NCBI GenBank assembly: GCA_963580285.1
Contig: OY757023.1
Span: 127,628,027 to 127,692,026, forward strand
DNA from: Lucinisca nassula
Lineage: Eukaryota; Mollusca; Bivalvia; Lucinida; Lucinidae
Direction: 5' to 3'
DNA length: 64,000 nucleotides
In this document: piece after piece, positions 1 through 11,600 of the stretch
Position numbering within the stretch: position 1 is the stretch's first letter
Layout: each line of letters begins with the position of its first letter
The notes under the pieces: generated by a model
Seen by the model: the letters and a program-made list of their open reading frames with translations, nothing else
The model's database searches: none
What the model was told of the DNA's origin: nothing
Position numbers and translations under genes: made by a program

Positions 1-127
1 CACTACAGCTGATGTATGGGAATGTGTGGCAGCTGAAAACGTCTCCCTGCCCTACATCATAGTGTAGTTTATATTTTCTTGTCCTTTGGGAGCATTGATA
101 CCATTATGGAATTTTGAAAATATCTGA

Positions 128-173
128 GGGTCACTGATGAGGCCTGGTTGGCCGAGGCTGGCTGGTCTGGCCC
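128..173 (+). ncRNA. Decayed hammerhead ribozyme remnant
   Basis: This has the same layout and length as the intact motif at 54.06 kb: stem I GGGTCA/TGGCCC (one G-U pair), CTGATGA at 134-140, and stem II GGCC/GGCC with loop TGGTT. The obligatory GAAA is GAGG (154-157) and the stem III palindrome is lost. A UC cleavage dinucleotide remains before TGGCCC. Inferred to be inactive. Confidence 0.55.
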
Positions 174-420
174 GCAAAACAACACTCCATATTTTCCAGT
201 TCTGTGGTGTATTCCTTGCTTCCAAAGGATAACCCTTTTATAGAACATATCAGATACCCCTTATATGACACATGGACATGACCAACATTTAAATGGAAGA
301 GTCCACTAGCATATAATGGGTTAATATGGCAATTATACTAATATTTTTGCTGAAAAAACAGACTGTAAACTGAGCTCTTCAGGGGTCTGTTCTGTTCCTT
401 CAATAACAGTATTCGATTGG

Positions 421-910
421 TAGTTTTCGAGAAATTTCCGTGAAATTCCATGTAGGAGTGTAGTGCCTTTCTTGTAATAGCCGGTCATATGGTCCAATCA
501 AATCTTTATTTGTGTCAAGCTCTTAAGTGATCGTGGGGCACGGGAGGTTCGACTTTTCCATCAAATAGAATCGTGCTCCACGATCGCTTATGTACTTAAA
601 AAATAACTTATCATCACGAAAACACGTCAATATAATTTTGACCCCCTTGAACCCCACTTTTATATAGTAAAACTGGGATTTATAACTGCCTGATCGAGGC
701 GGTTCTAACGAGTACCAACAATCTATATTTTGAGCAGAAATAAGAAAAATAACACAATTTTTCATCTTAAAATTTTCATTTTTTCGGCGATAAAGGTTAC
801 ACTGTATTTGTATAGGCGTGTTTTCGTAATGATTTGATTGGACCGTGTGACCGGCTATTACAAGAAAGACACCACTCTCTTGCATGGAATTTCACGGAAA
901 TTTCACGACA
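421..910. repeat. Foldback element with long inverted ends
   Basis: The stretch 421-510 recurs as an imperfect reverse complement at about 831-905, including TGTAATAGCCGGTCA on the left and TGACCGGCTATTACA on the right. The interior holds a smaller hairpin near 528-585 and a family-F segment. Open frames here come from the inverted repeat. Confidence 0.65.
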
Positions 911-1300
911 CTTACCAGTCGAAATGGCCAATGATAAGGTCAATAAAAAAAAATTTGGAAAAAAACAAAACAAAAACAGTTGCTCCCCAAATACATCAGT
1001 GTGAAATAGTTAATTCTTATGACCGCAAAGATGACACTTTTCTATTGAAATGTGTGAAAATTTTCTTATTTTCAGCTCCAAACATTAGTTACATGGTTCT
1101 AACGAGAACAATGATCTATGTTTAGTAGCAAAACACCAATAAAACAAGTCTAAAACAAGTTCAGAGCTGGGGTATAAATGTGTATACATCATTTTTCATA
1201 TTTCTGCTCAAAAACATCGAATCTGGGTACTGGCCGAGGCGGTTCAAACGGAGCACCCAAAATGTATGTTTTCAGCAGAACAAAATATCGGAAGTTTTTA
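690..1300. repeat. Family-F palindromic repeats (GGCGGTTCTAACGAG)
   Basis: Units at about 695-760 and 1225-1300 carry GAGGCGGTTC(T/A)AACG followed by the subterminal segment TGAGCAGAAATAAG. Related full palindromes occur through the whole window. Confidence 0.6.
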
Positions 1301-1345
1301 CTTGAAAATTTTTCATTTTTTGGGTGGTATTATTTGAATAGGTGT

Positions 1346-1447
1346 TGACCCCGGGCTTCTCCAGACTTTCGGATGAGTCTTTAAACCGAGGCCATGTCTC
1401 TGTATGACCTTAGCTGTTGGTGAGACGTGAAACTCAAACACTCACTT
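1346..1447 (+). repeat. SINE-like fragment (family S4)
   Basis: Shares CGGGCTTCTCCAGACTTTCG and the tail GACGTGAAACTCAAACACTC with the fuller copy at 32818-32975. The tRNA-like head is missing. Confidence 0.5.
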
Positions 1448-1699
1448 GAATAGGTGTGTTTTTGAAATGGGTAAGCTTGTAGACCACAGTATATATATAA
1501 AGATTATGCTGTACACTTCTGAATGGACTCCTTTAGGGAATTTAGGGGGTTTTGGTTCAGTTATTTTTTATAAATTTGTTTACATTATGATACCTTACCC
1601 GTGCCACATAAGGCATTTTTTCACATCTCCAAAATTGCTACTTATCTGATGAAAATCCTTGATATTTTTCTTATTTATACTGCAAACACAGGTTAATTT

Positions 1700-1770
1700 G
1701 TAGGTGCTTGTTAGAACCGCCTCAGTGGCGGTTCAAACAAGTACCCACAACCTATATCTTGTAACAGAAA
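1700..1770. repeat. Family-F palindrome
   Basis: GAACCGCC/GGCGGTTC palindrome with GTGCTTGTTA and AACAAGTACC arms and the family's AGAAATAA flank. Confidence 0.55.
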
Positions 1771-1989
1771 TAAAGAAAATCATGTATACCCCTGTAAAAC
1801 CCAGTTTTCTCTAAACAAAGTGGGGTTTAGAGGGGTATTCATTACACAGACTCGTTAACATGATGAGAAAATGGTTGAGCTTTCTATACCTGCCATGTTC
1901 TGTGGCATCTGATCTGGGTCTGCACTGTTTGACAATGACCTGTTTTAAAACAGGCTAATAAACAGTGATAGCAAGGAGAATATTTACCC

Positions 1990-2203
1990 TTAAAATTTTC
2001 GTACCAAATGGAATATAGCAGGAGTCCATTTCAAAATTTAGGGTTGTCAGGTTGTGTTTTCTTCCAAATCTATTTGGAAACAGGCAGAACGTTTTGCAAA
2101 CAGTGTAGGCCCTGATCAGACGCCGCGTTCTGCGGCGTCTGATCTGGGCCTGCACTGTTTGCCAGGGTACCCGTTTTGGGGTTTCTGGTACTAAATGGGT
2201 TAA
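1990..2203. mobile_element. TTAA-type MITE, family B
   Basis: Flanked by TTAA on both sides. The right end is GGTACTAAATGGGTTAA and the left half carries GTACCAAATGGAA. The central palindrome is GATCAGACGCCGCG/CGCGGCGTCTGATC inside AAACAGTG...CACTGTTT arms. The TTAA target and CCC-starting ends fit non-autonomous piggyBac-like elements. Confidence 0.75.
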
Positions 2204-2654
2204 GAACAACCATGACCGAAAGTGTCATAAGCTCCATAAGATTACTTTCCTTCCAAATTATTTTGAGATTAATCGAGTAACATTAAATCACCAAACATAC
2301 AAAATCTTTCTGAAACTTGGTATAATCTCTCAACACAGAAAATGTTTTATTATGTCTGAAGATTTACTTCTTTAAGAAAAAAGGTGTTAAAATTTGCACT
2401 CAAATAAAATATGACAAGTGTCAAACTATAGGCAATTATGGAAAATTAATTGATTTTAAGTGACTCTTTTATGATGTTTACACTAGAGTTATGACCCTTT
2501 AAATAAAAAGACAATTTGTTTTCTCCCAAAATCATCCATTAAAAATAAATAGGAATAATACTGATTCCTTCCAAACATTACAACAACACATCTGTGTCCT
2601 TCACATTTCTAGAACTAGGAATTTTCAGACGATTTTTTTTTACATATATTTTAG

Positions 2655-3092
2655 TCCTTTTAGAGCAAAAATTAGAAAAATGATTCTTGCACACCAGACA
2701 AGGAAATCCGTGATTTTACCCTGGGATAGAAATTTATGTTCTGACCCTGGTGTTCCGACCCCAAATCGAATATAATCTCGTGTTTGCCAAATGCACTGGT
2801 TGATTACAACCTCATGCGCGGCGGCGTCATGCGTGACGTCACTAAACATTCCTGTTGTGTCATCACAAAATGGCGGACGTCGGTTACCGAAGTGACAGCA
2901 GCATTAAAAATTCGCAATAGAAATGGAAGGTATGCAAGAAAAAGAATCCAATATGGGTGTGAGGGGTGGATATAAAAATCCGTCCCTCGGGATCACTGTC
3001 CGACATCACTCGGCAAGCCTCGTGATGCCGGACAGTGTCCCTCGGGACGGATTTTTCAATCCACCCCTCACACCCATATAAGATTCTTATAT
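2655..3092. repeat. Long-palindrome element, family P (copy 1)
   Basis: A near-perfect palindrome of about 150 bp (about 2940-3088) starts with AAGAATCCAATATGGGTG and ends with its complement; the apex lies between the two CTGTCCG/CGGACAG segments. The left flank shares TTCTTGCACACCAGACAAGG and following sequence with the copy at 15.76 kb, in opposite orientation. Confidence 0.65.
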
Positions 3093-3334
3093 GCTTACCC
3101 CTGCAAACCCCACAATTCTCTATATACAGTGGGGTTTAAAGATATGTTCATTACATGGGCTTGTAAACCTGATGTCTCACACAGGTCCACTCTGTCTTTC
3201 CAGCAATTAATGGGCATACCATCACGTGAACAAGCCCATGAAATGAAGACCCCCCTAAACCCCACTTTATATAGAGAAAACTCGGGTTTAGGTGGTATCT
3301 ATTATTTTTTTTTATTTCTGATCCAAGACATAGG

Positions 3335-3402
3335 TTGTGGGTACTCGTTAGCACCATCTCAATGAGGCGGTTCTAACGAGCACCCACAACTTATGTTTGC
3401 TG
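3335..3402. repeat. Family-F palindrome
   Basis: GTTGTGGGTACTCGTTAG pairs with CTAACGAGCACCCACAAC around a GCGGTT core. It is flanked by TTTTATTTCTG and its complement and by the ACCCCACTTTATATAG segment common to this family. Confidence 0.6.
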
Positions 3403-3745
3403 TATAAATAAGAAAAAATATCACAGATTTTTATCAGAAAATTAGCCATTTTGGAGATGTGAAAAATTGCACTATGTCGCATGAGTGTGTTATCGTAATG
3501 TCAAGCCATTTCAGGGAAAATTAAAGGATTGAGCCCAGCATTTCAGTGGGGCTAGCTTTCAACCGTTAATCTTTGAGACACCTTTAATTTACCTTTTATG
3601 TTTAATTGTACCGTAATGATCCAAATTATAGGCCTCAGCAAGCAGTGCAGACCCAGAACCTGAAAAAACAGTGTAATAACAAATTTGGTCGAATTACAGC
3701 AAGTCCTTAAAGTCCAAATTTTTAGCATTTTTACAGCATTGCTTA

Positions 3746-4053
3746 GCGGCCCCCGCCAATCGGGGCTTGAAGAAATAGATGAGCTGCACGATGGTTCCAC
3801 GCAGAGTTGAAACTTACTGCACAAAAGTACTGGTAAACCGCTTAGACGATCTAAGCCTGCCTAGGCAAAGAGGTGAAAGTCGGACCATCCCTGCTTAAAA
3901 ACCCTATTGTTTTCATTGGGCGACAGGGCTTGAGATGTCATTTCATCTCAATGTCGGGTAAAAGTCCCACAAAATTGGAAGCAACATCTCCAAAATGACC
4001 TATACAGTATTGACAGGGACGTAAAACCACAAATCAAACATACAAACAAAAAC
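3746..4053 (+). repeat. SINE-like element S1, copy 1
   Basis: Full-length dispersed element that starts at a CCCCGCC...GGGGCTTGAAGAAATAG segment, has GACAGGGCTTGAGATGTCAT in the middle, and ends in an AAATCAAACA-type tail. At least 12 copies lie in the window on both strands. Polarity, uniform 3' end and A-rich tail suggest a SINE. I could not identify a tRNA A/B box with confidence. Confidence 0.65.
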
Positions 4054-4377
4054 TACATTGCTTTAAGATTCAGGTAAGGGGAAGTAACAAAGAAAACAGT
4101 TTTTCTTACTTGGGCCCCGTCGAGCGATTTTGGTACTTATCGCCTATGCGAGCAGTGAAGGTTCAGGCGAGCCTGCGCATCCGCGCAGTCTCGCCAGAAC
4201 CTTCGCTGCTCGCTCATACAAGCATTAAATCAAGAGGAACCTTCTGACAGAAAGCCATATGCCTGGCCCCTCTGAATGGCTGGGCATGGGCAGTTCAAAT
4301 TTGTCACGATGGAATGCTCGAAGACACAAATTCGCTTGGCGGGGCTCACTGTTTCATAAAGACTTGTGTTGTGGGTA

Positions 4378-4890
4378 CTTGGAGAAATAGATCAGGCTGC
4401 ATGATGCTTCCATGCAGAGCTGAAACCTACCACACATGAGTACTGGTAAACTGCTCAGGTAAATACCTAAGCTTGCTCTTAGACGATCTAAGCCTGTCCA
4501 GGAACCGCGGTGCGAGGCAGACCGTCTGTGCTAATAAACCCTATTGGTTTCATTGGGCGACAGGGCTTGAGATGTCATTTCATCTTAATGTCGGGTAAAA
4601 GTCCCACAAAATTGGAAGCAACGTCTCCAAAATGACCTTTACAGTGTTGACGGGGACGTTAAACCTCAAATCAAACAAACAAACAAAACCTAAGCTTGCT
4701 CAGGCAAAGTGTTGCAAGTCGGACCGTCCAATCCGTCCAATGCATATAAACCCTATTGGTTTCATTTGGCGGCAGGGATGGAGATGTCCTTTCACCTTAA
4801 TGTCTGTTGAAAATCCCACAAAAATGGAAGCAAGTCTCCAATATGACCTAAATAATGTTGACAGAGATGTTGAACCTCAAATCAAACAAA
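4378..4890 (+). repeat. SINE-like element S1, copies 2 and 3 in tandem
   Basis: A nearly full copy (4378-4688) is followed directly by a 5'-truncated copy (about 4689-4890). Both end in CAAATCAAACAAAC, as if the second inserted into the tail of the first. Confidence 0.6.
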
Positions 4891-5106
4891 CTCCACTAAG
4901 CATGCCCAGGAAAGTTAACTGACCAGTTCAACTTGACCTCAAGTGTTGACTGGACTGTTAATTTCCAAAACTTTAAGGAAAGCATAAAAAAGCTATTTTC
5001 AGAGCAAACATAAAAAAAAAATACAGCTCATAAGGAAAGGGATCATTATTGCCTAGGCAACCAACAAAGGTTCTGGTGAGTCTGTGCATATGCACAGTCT
5101 CACCAG

Positions 5107-5240
5107 AATGTTAACTCTTTTTGTACCAAATGGAATCTTCCTCGATATATATAGCACATGTCCATTTCAAAATTTAGGGATGTCAGGTTGTGTTTTCTTC
5201 AAAATTTATTTGGAAAGTGGCTTAACTGATCAGACGCGAA
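5107..5240. mobile_element. TTAA-type MITE family B, left half only
   Basis: Begins TTAACTCTTTTTGTACCAAA and continues with the family-B left arm, then breaks off near the core, so the right half is missing. Confidence 0.6.
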
Positions 5241-5454
5241 TCAAGCAAAAGATTGTGTGTCTAGCCGAAATAGCACATAAGAGGTCTCTTGGTCTAACCC
5301 TAAAAGTTGACTGAAGAAGCCCATTAAGAGAACATAGATTGGTGAATACAAAGGGCATTTTTTCCATGGGTTGGCTCGGATATAGATTTTTTTCTAAAAA
5401 ATACATTGCCGAAAAAACGAAAATTGTAAGATGAAAAATTATGATATTTTTCTT

Positions 5455-5680
5455 ATTTCTGCTCAAAATATAGATTGAGGATACACAGATTGAGGATACA
5501 CGTTAGAGCCGTCTCTAACGTGTATCCTCAATTTTTCTTATTTCTGCTCAAAATATAGATTGAGCATACTTCTGCTCAAAATATAGATTGAGGATACATG
5601 TTAGAGGCATCTCTAACGTGTATCCTCAATCTGTGTATCCTCAGTCTATATTTTGAGCAGAAATAAGAAAAATAAGATTT
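5455..5680. repeat. Expanded family-F palindrome array
   Basis: Several alternating inverted copies of TATAGATTGAGGATAC and TTAGAG(C/G)C(G/A)TCTCTAAC. Unlike other family-F copies it has multiplied locally into overlapping hairpins. Confidence 0.6.
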
Positions 5681-6774
5681 AGGCCTGTATACATAAACCC
5701 CAGTTTTACTATATAAAAGTGGGGTTCAAGGGGGTCTAAGTTATATAGGTATGTTTTCATGATCCATAACATTCATAGTATCATATCAACAAGTTCATGT
5801 AGTTAACACCTCTGTTACAGTAAACCCCACTTTATATAGAGTAAGCTGGGGTTAACAGGGGTATACATATGCACAAAATCTTATGTCCTGGGTACTCATT
5901 AGAACTGTCTCAATGAGGTGGTTCTAACGAACACCAACAATCTATGTTTGTGGCAGAAATAGGAAAATATCAGACATTTTCACCTAAAAAATGCTAGTTC
6001 TGCAGATGTAAAAGATGCCATTTTAGCACATAGGGTGTGTTATCCAATGGATACATGAAAGCCAGCATCACATGTATATGTCCCTTATGATTCATTGTAA
6101 TTATTGTTATAATATTGAAATTATTATTACAACTTGTATAAATTGTTTTGATAAAAACTTCAAAAGGGTTGACATCAGCAGGAATCAATTTCCAAAAAAT
6201 TCTACAAAGACTGTTTTTGGTTGATCTTAAATGCAAAAGAATGGGATTATCCTGCACAATTTCATTTTCCATATTTTCACCAAGGGCACTATTTGACATC
6301 CCACTGACAGGCATTGTAGGGTCTGCAGGTGTGATATAAACAATCTAACAGTTAGACTATTTTTTCCCTTTAATGACCTTGATACTACTCACCCACCATC
6401 AGCCAGACAATCAGTCATCAAAGGGATTGCTGGATTAAATGATTAACTTAAGGACATAACATAGGATTATCAAAATTTATTTTAAAGCTGATTATTGGTT
6501 CTGATTTCTTCAGAAAAGCTGCATGCTTGATTTTTGAATAGGTAAACTTCACAATGTTACATTCCTATTTTGATAGTAACACCATTTCTGGAATGATTAT
6601 GATGTTCATATTACAAATTAACAATACTTTCATCACATTAACAATTAAGTCCATGAAATGAAACCCCCCCCCCCCCTTCCCCCCCCCCCACCCAACCCCC
6701 AGACACAGACACTTTATAAATATAGAGAAAACTGGGGTTTACAGGGGTATACATTATTTTGCTTATTTCTACCC

Positions 6775-7125
6775 AAAAACATATGTTGTGGTTACTCGTT
6801 GGACAATGACAATGACTGACAATGATTTATTTGCACAAAAACTGCCTTCATGAGGCAGTTCTAACACGCACCGGAGTAAATGAAAAGTATTGGTAATGAC
6901 CTTAACCAAAGCAGTCAAGTATGAGTTGCAATGGCTGTTAGGTCAACAAACATGTAGTCATTAGACTCATTACTATGACAAAATGCATTCTTTCATATCT
7001 CTAAAATGGTCATTTTCCTGACGAAAAATTTGAAAACTTTTCTTATTTCTGCTCCAAACATAGGTTTTGGGTACTCGTTAGAACCGCCTCACTGAGGCAG
7101 TTCTAACTAATACCCACAACAGGTC
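6775..7125. repeat. Family-F palindromes
   Basis: Two copies (about 6780-6870 and 7045-7122). The second has GGTACTCGTTAGAACCGCC with its complement. Both are flanked by (T)CTTATTTCTGCTC-type subterminal sequence. Confidence 0.5.
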
Positions 7126-7340
7126 TCTAGTGGCCTAGTGGTGAAGAGCGCTGACTCTTGATCATTAGGTCTCTCACCACTGTGGTTCGAGCCTCGCTCG
7201 GGTCACATGTGAGACGCCACGTTCTGCAACGGAAGGTCAGGTAGTTTTTCTCCGGGTTCTCCGGTTTTCACCCACCTCTGATTAACGATTGGCTGGATAT
7301 GAGGGAAATAATACTAAAAGGGCCGTAAAACCAAAACCAT
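7122..7340 (+). repeat. tRNA-derived SINE (family S2), full-length copy
   Basis: The head resembles a tRNA gene with polymerase III signals: A box TGGCCTAGTGG and B box GGTTCGAGCC, spaced as in tRNA-derived SINEs. The tail ends in AAAAGGGCCGTAAAACC. Truncated relatives lie at 33.67 kb and 60.52 kb. Confidence 0.7.
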
Positions 7341-7605
7341 ACCCACAGCCTATTTCTTGGAGCAGAAATAAGGAAATAATATTTTTCCCCGTAAACCCCA
7401 GTTTTCGTAAAACCAAACCAATGCTGGATGTTTTAACTAACATATAGTTTCAGACAGTTATTATTAAGGTCTCATAATGCATTTTTTTTTTTTTTTTTTA
7501 CTTTTAATCACTTTAAATTTCTATAGAAGCTAGCAGATAATGTTGGTATTAAAGAACAACTTTTTTAAATTCCATAAAACCCTTTGTTGTCGGTGTAATC
7601 ACTTG

Positions 7606-7800
7606 GACAGCCTCAGTGAGGTGGTTTAAAACACTCGAGCTTCAAGTTCTGACAGAAATGCATGTCAGAATAGCCCAAATTGACTATCAAAGGCAAAGCT
7701 GTTTTGCTTTCGGCTCGCTTTATAGGATAGCCGATTTGGGCTATTTTGACATGCATTTCTGACACAACTTCAAGCTCCTGTGATTCAAACAAATACCCAC
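7606..7800. repeat. Inverted-repeat element
   Basis: TTCTGACAGAAATGCATGTC near the left pairs with GACATGCATTTCTGAC near the right, and AGCCCAAATTG pairs imperfectly with CGATTTGGGCT. The unpaired middle is about 40 bases. It appears inserted in a family-F unit (CTCAGTGAGGTGG on the left). Confidence 0.5.
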
Positions 7801-8493
7801 CATGCATGGATATTTCTGGGATAGGCCCGAGCCATTATATGAGAAAACTATTAGTTATAGACTGAATTTGATTTAATTTTTGTTTTTGCCCCGTATATAA
7901 GCTATTAAAATTTGATGTTAATTTTGCTGTAAGGTGTGTATTAAGGATTCTTTGGCCCATCAGTTTTTCCAAAAGGCCCATGAAAATTCCAAAAGGCCCA
8001 TCAAAATTTTGATTTTTTCATGTAAATGAATTTGAGAAGGGCCCTTGGCCCATTATTAGGCCCCATCAACATATTAAAAATCTTGTATTGGGCCAAAAAT
8101 ATCCCTGCACCATGTTGTCATCAAATACCTGCTGTCACCTTTTTGAAAAGTTGCAGCTTGTTTCATTTGATTTTATTATTTATTATTTTGTATGTACTAC
8201 TCCTACTACTGCTAAAAAATAAATGATGGAAATAATATTAATGATGACAATGATGGAAAGTAAAAAAAAAAAAAAAAAATCTGGGTTCCGCTTGACTGAA
8301 GCGCACATTTGAGTTTGGGTTTGAAAAGGAGTCACTCAAAGTCAACCTTTGATCTCCGAAATAATGAGTTAAAAGAATTCAGTTCAATAAAGTAACGGTG
8401 TCTTTAATGATAAATACTGACCCGTGGCGAACGCAACAACCAAAACACAGCTCAAAAAGGACTAAAAAAAATGTGAAACCCATGCGTTCATTG

Positions 8494-8534
8494 ATTGGCC
8501 GACTCACTAATCCTATTCACCTACCTGTATAAAA
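8494..8534 (+). promoter_or_regulatory. Candidate promoter: inverted CCAAT box and TATA box
   Basis: ATTGG (inverted CCAAT) at 8494-8498 and TATAAAA at 8528-8534 lie 67 and 31 bases upstream of the candidate start codon. With usual TATA spacing, transcription would start only a few bases before ATG 8565. That implies a very short leader, translation from ATG 8571, or a chance TATA. The sequence from about 8280 to 8570 is not recognisably repetitive, unlike most of the window. Confidence 0.35.
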
Positions 8535-8564
8535 TGAGTCCCACATAAATTTTCCGTTAAATTA

Positions 8565-8632
8565 ATGAAAATGGTGTTAAAAGTCGAAGCGGATAGCTGT
8601 AAACAAACTGAAAAACTTTGGCTGGGCCAAGG
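8565..8632 (+). CDS. p53/p63/p73: p53-family exon 1 (candidate first coding exon)
   Basis: Predicted, with no homology evidence. It starts at ATG 8565; a second in-frame ATG at 8571 has the better start context (A at -3, G at +4). It encodes 22 residues ([20 protein letters not shown], then GQ) plus two bases, and ends at a consensus GTAAGT donor. Those two bases complete a Gly codon with the first base of the exon at 13518, whose frame is open back to its acceptor, so the join is in phase. An in-frame TGA at 8535-8537 limits upstream extension. A different first exon in intron 1 is possible. Confidence 0.55.
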
Positions 8633-11600
8633 GTAAGTTAAAGTCATTGATTTCTAGCGACATGTTGATTGATATGTATATTGGTTGACTTTGCGCGTGT
8701 TAATATATCCGCCATTAAGCACGTGTATTTTGGCGCTACTGGCTGTCAGGAAGGGTGGAGTCTCGTGAAAGTTTGCAATTTTCTTGGGAAATCAGATGTG
8801 TCTTCCAGCACCGACGATTACCTCAATTTATTTAATGCTCAGAGAAGTTAGTTTTGTGTATATTGAAGGCGTGATTATCTTATTAGTTGAGAAATCGTGT
8901 ATTGTTTTGAAAGATGGCGGCGCTCTTTGTCATTTTGTAGATGTCAACAAAACAATATGAATGCGGAAATATATCGATATTATCCTTATTTGCAATAATA
9001 TTTTAGACAAAGTTAGTCTTCTTTACCCTATCTTCGTTTATATGAAGTGCATGCTTACGATCGATGATGCATAGAAAAACGACGCCTGATTATGTTTTGT
9101 GTGTACCTATATTCGAACAGAGGTTATATTCGTGAAAAATACCACTGATTTTCTTCAGAAAAATAGCCGTTTTTTTAGATGTGAAAAAAGCACTATGTCG
9201 CATGGGTGTGGTTTATTTATAGACTTTCAAGAAGGCTGTGCAAGCCCTGGAAAGGATGTTTTCCATATATTCCCAAACAACTCTGGAGGAACCGAAAACA
9301 AACTTTTACTGGAAACAGCTGACTGAAAGTCCCCGTCAACACTGTATAAGTCATTTTGAAGACTGTGCTTCCAATTTTTGTGGGACTTTTAGCCGACGCC
9401 CTGTCACCCAATGAAACCAATTGGATTTATAAGCATGGATGGTAAGACTCGCAACGCTATGCCTGGACAGGCTTTGATCCTCTAAGCTGTTTACCAGTAC
9501 ACGTGTGCGGTCTGTTTCAGCTCTGCGTGGAAGCATCATGCAGCCTTCAAAACTAATTTTTGATTGATTTCCAGTTTCCCCGTGTCGCGGGTCATCAGCT
9601 GGTGGGGTCCCAGGGAACAAATCCATGCTGGCACTACACCGTAGCCGCTCAGTGGTACCCCCATTCCCCGTTGTCGGTGAATGGGGAGACCACCGCTCGG
9701 CTCCAGCCCTTCAAAACTAAGGATTTAGGAGGTCTATAAATAGCTGAATATGAATCATATACCAATAAGTAATTACCATGTCTGGAGATTTGTGATGGAA
9801 CAATTGACCTTTGATAGCTTGGTACCAGTATTTTAAAGTAAAACCTGATCTGTAGGATAATATTTGTAGCGACAGTGGTTTGTTAGAACTACACTAGGTC
9901 TGGTGGCACAGCACACCTTGATTCGATTATCCATTCTTATTTCTTTGCTAGACTGTTTTTGTTTTGTTTTTTTTGTCATTGGTTAAATCAAACTCAGATC
10001 TGTAAACTTAGTTCTGTGAGAGACCTGCCATAGTGGTAAGAGTACCGTATTTGACATTAATTTTTATGCAGAAGGTCAAAGTGACCATTGTCTTGGTTCA
10101 CCCAATGGTGGTTTCTGTATTTATTGTATATGTATTTGGACAGACAGACCTGAGCAAAGAGTGTAGACCCAGATGAGACCCCTCAGAATGTTGGGTCTCA
10201 TCAGGCTCTACTTTCACTCATTCAATTATTTTAAACCAGAGGTGCAAACAACACTTTTTCATTTCAAATTTTAGAACAAGTATGGTAAAGCGTTGAGGGT
10301 CTGAATATTTAAGATAAATGATGTTTTTTTTGTTTGAGGTTTTACGTTGCTGTCAACACTGTTCAGGTCATTTTGGAGATGTTGCTTCCGATTTTATGGG
10401 ACTTTTACCCGTCATTGAGGTGAAATGACATCTCAAGTCCTACCGCCCATAGGAGCTGTTTGACTCTCATCACTTTTCCTGGACAGACTAAGACCGGAGC
10501 TGTTTACCAGTACGCATGTTTGATAGGTTTCAGCCCTGCGCAGAAGCTCCATGCAGCCCAATTTATTTCACCAGACCCAGATGGACAGGGGCACTAATTT
10601 AAATGCTGTATCTTGACTGTACCACATATACCGCAGAGCCTATCATATTTAGGATTGTCGTCAGTTGGACACCTTTGCCTGTTGGATCTGTAAAGTTGAA
10701 TGCTCTATCCACAAAACCTTAAAATGCCAAGGAAAAATCACATACATGTAACAGATAGCATTGAGAATTTTGTTCTTATTCTTGAAAGTCAGGCTTAACA
10801 TTTCATGTCAATCATCTGCTAGTGTATAATTCACATGATATTTGCTTAAAAATAAGAAAAAGAAAATTAAAATGAAGTCCACAACAGTCCATATTAGTTT
10901 TTTAACCCTTATCTTGCTGTTCACGACAACCCCTATCTTTGCAAACAGTGTAGATCCAGATCAGATGGCTTCTGAAGAAGCCATCTGATCAGGATCTACA
11001 CTGTTTGGCATTCAGTTTATGAATTTGTAGCAATCCATTAAAACAAGTAATTTGATTGGTTGATAGACAGAAATGGGCGTGGCTTAAATGAATATTCAGC
11101 AAGAAAAGGGTTAATATGATGCAAAAAATGGGTGTAACAGATAGCATTGAGAATTTTGTTCTTATTCTTGAAAGTCAGGCTTAACATTTCATGTCAATCA
11201 TCTGCTAGTGTATAATTCACATGATATTTGCTTAAAAATAAGAAAAAGAAAATTAAAATGAAGTCCACAACAGTCCATATTAGTTTTTTAACCCATATCT
11301 TGCTGTTCACGACAACCCCTATCTTTGCAAACAGTGTAGATCCAGATCAGATGGCTTCTGAAGAAGCCATCTGATCAGGATCTACACTGTTTGGCATTCA
11401 GTTTATGAATTTGTAGCAATCAATTACAACAAGTAATTTGATTGGTTGATAGACAGAAATGGGCGTGGCTTAAATGAATATTCAGCAAGAGAAGGGTTAA
11501 TATGATGCAAAAAATGGGTCTTCTTTCTGAAATTTAAAGGTAGGCAATCTTTTTTTTTTTTCACTTTAAAGGTGCATTATTGAGCTACTGAGTCTAAAAA

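Larger units (their letters stand above)
1..8493. other. Upstream intergenic region, repeats only
   Basis: No coding sequence with family similarity was recognised. The region is a mosaic of short palindromic repeats, SINE copies and low-complexity runs, including a C-rich run at 6665-6710 and homopolymers near 7480 and 8263. The longer reading frames here are chance frames inside repeats. Confidence 0.6.
10748..11519. repeat. Tandem duplication (period 386 bp) of a MITE-containing segment
   Basis: Two near-identical blocks start at GTAACAGATAGCATTGAG (10748 and 11134) and run through the same TTAA-type MITE and flank to AAAAATGGGT. The few differences (for example AACCCTTATC versus AACCCATATC) suggest a recent duplication. 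Confidence 0.8.

Noticed and set aside
4632..4922. Frame starting [17 protein letters not shown], also seen at 28192
   Set aside because: It recurs because it lies in the 3' end of the S1 SINE-like repeat.
7122..7215. Possible functional tRNA gene
   Set aside because: A and B boxes are present, but the cloverleaf is poor and the unit continues into a repeated SINE tail found elsewhere without the head.
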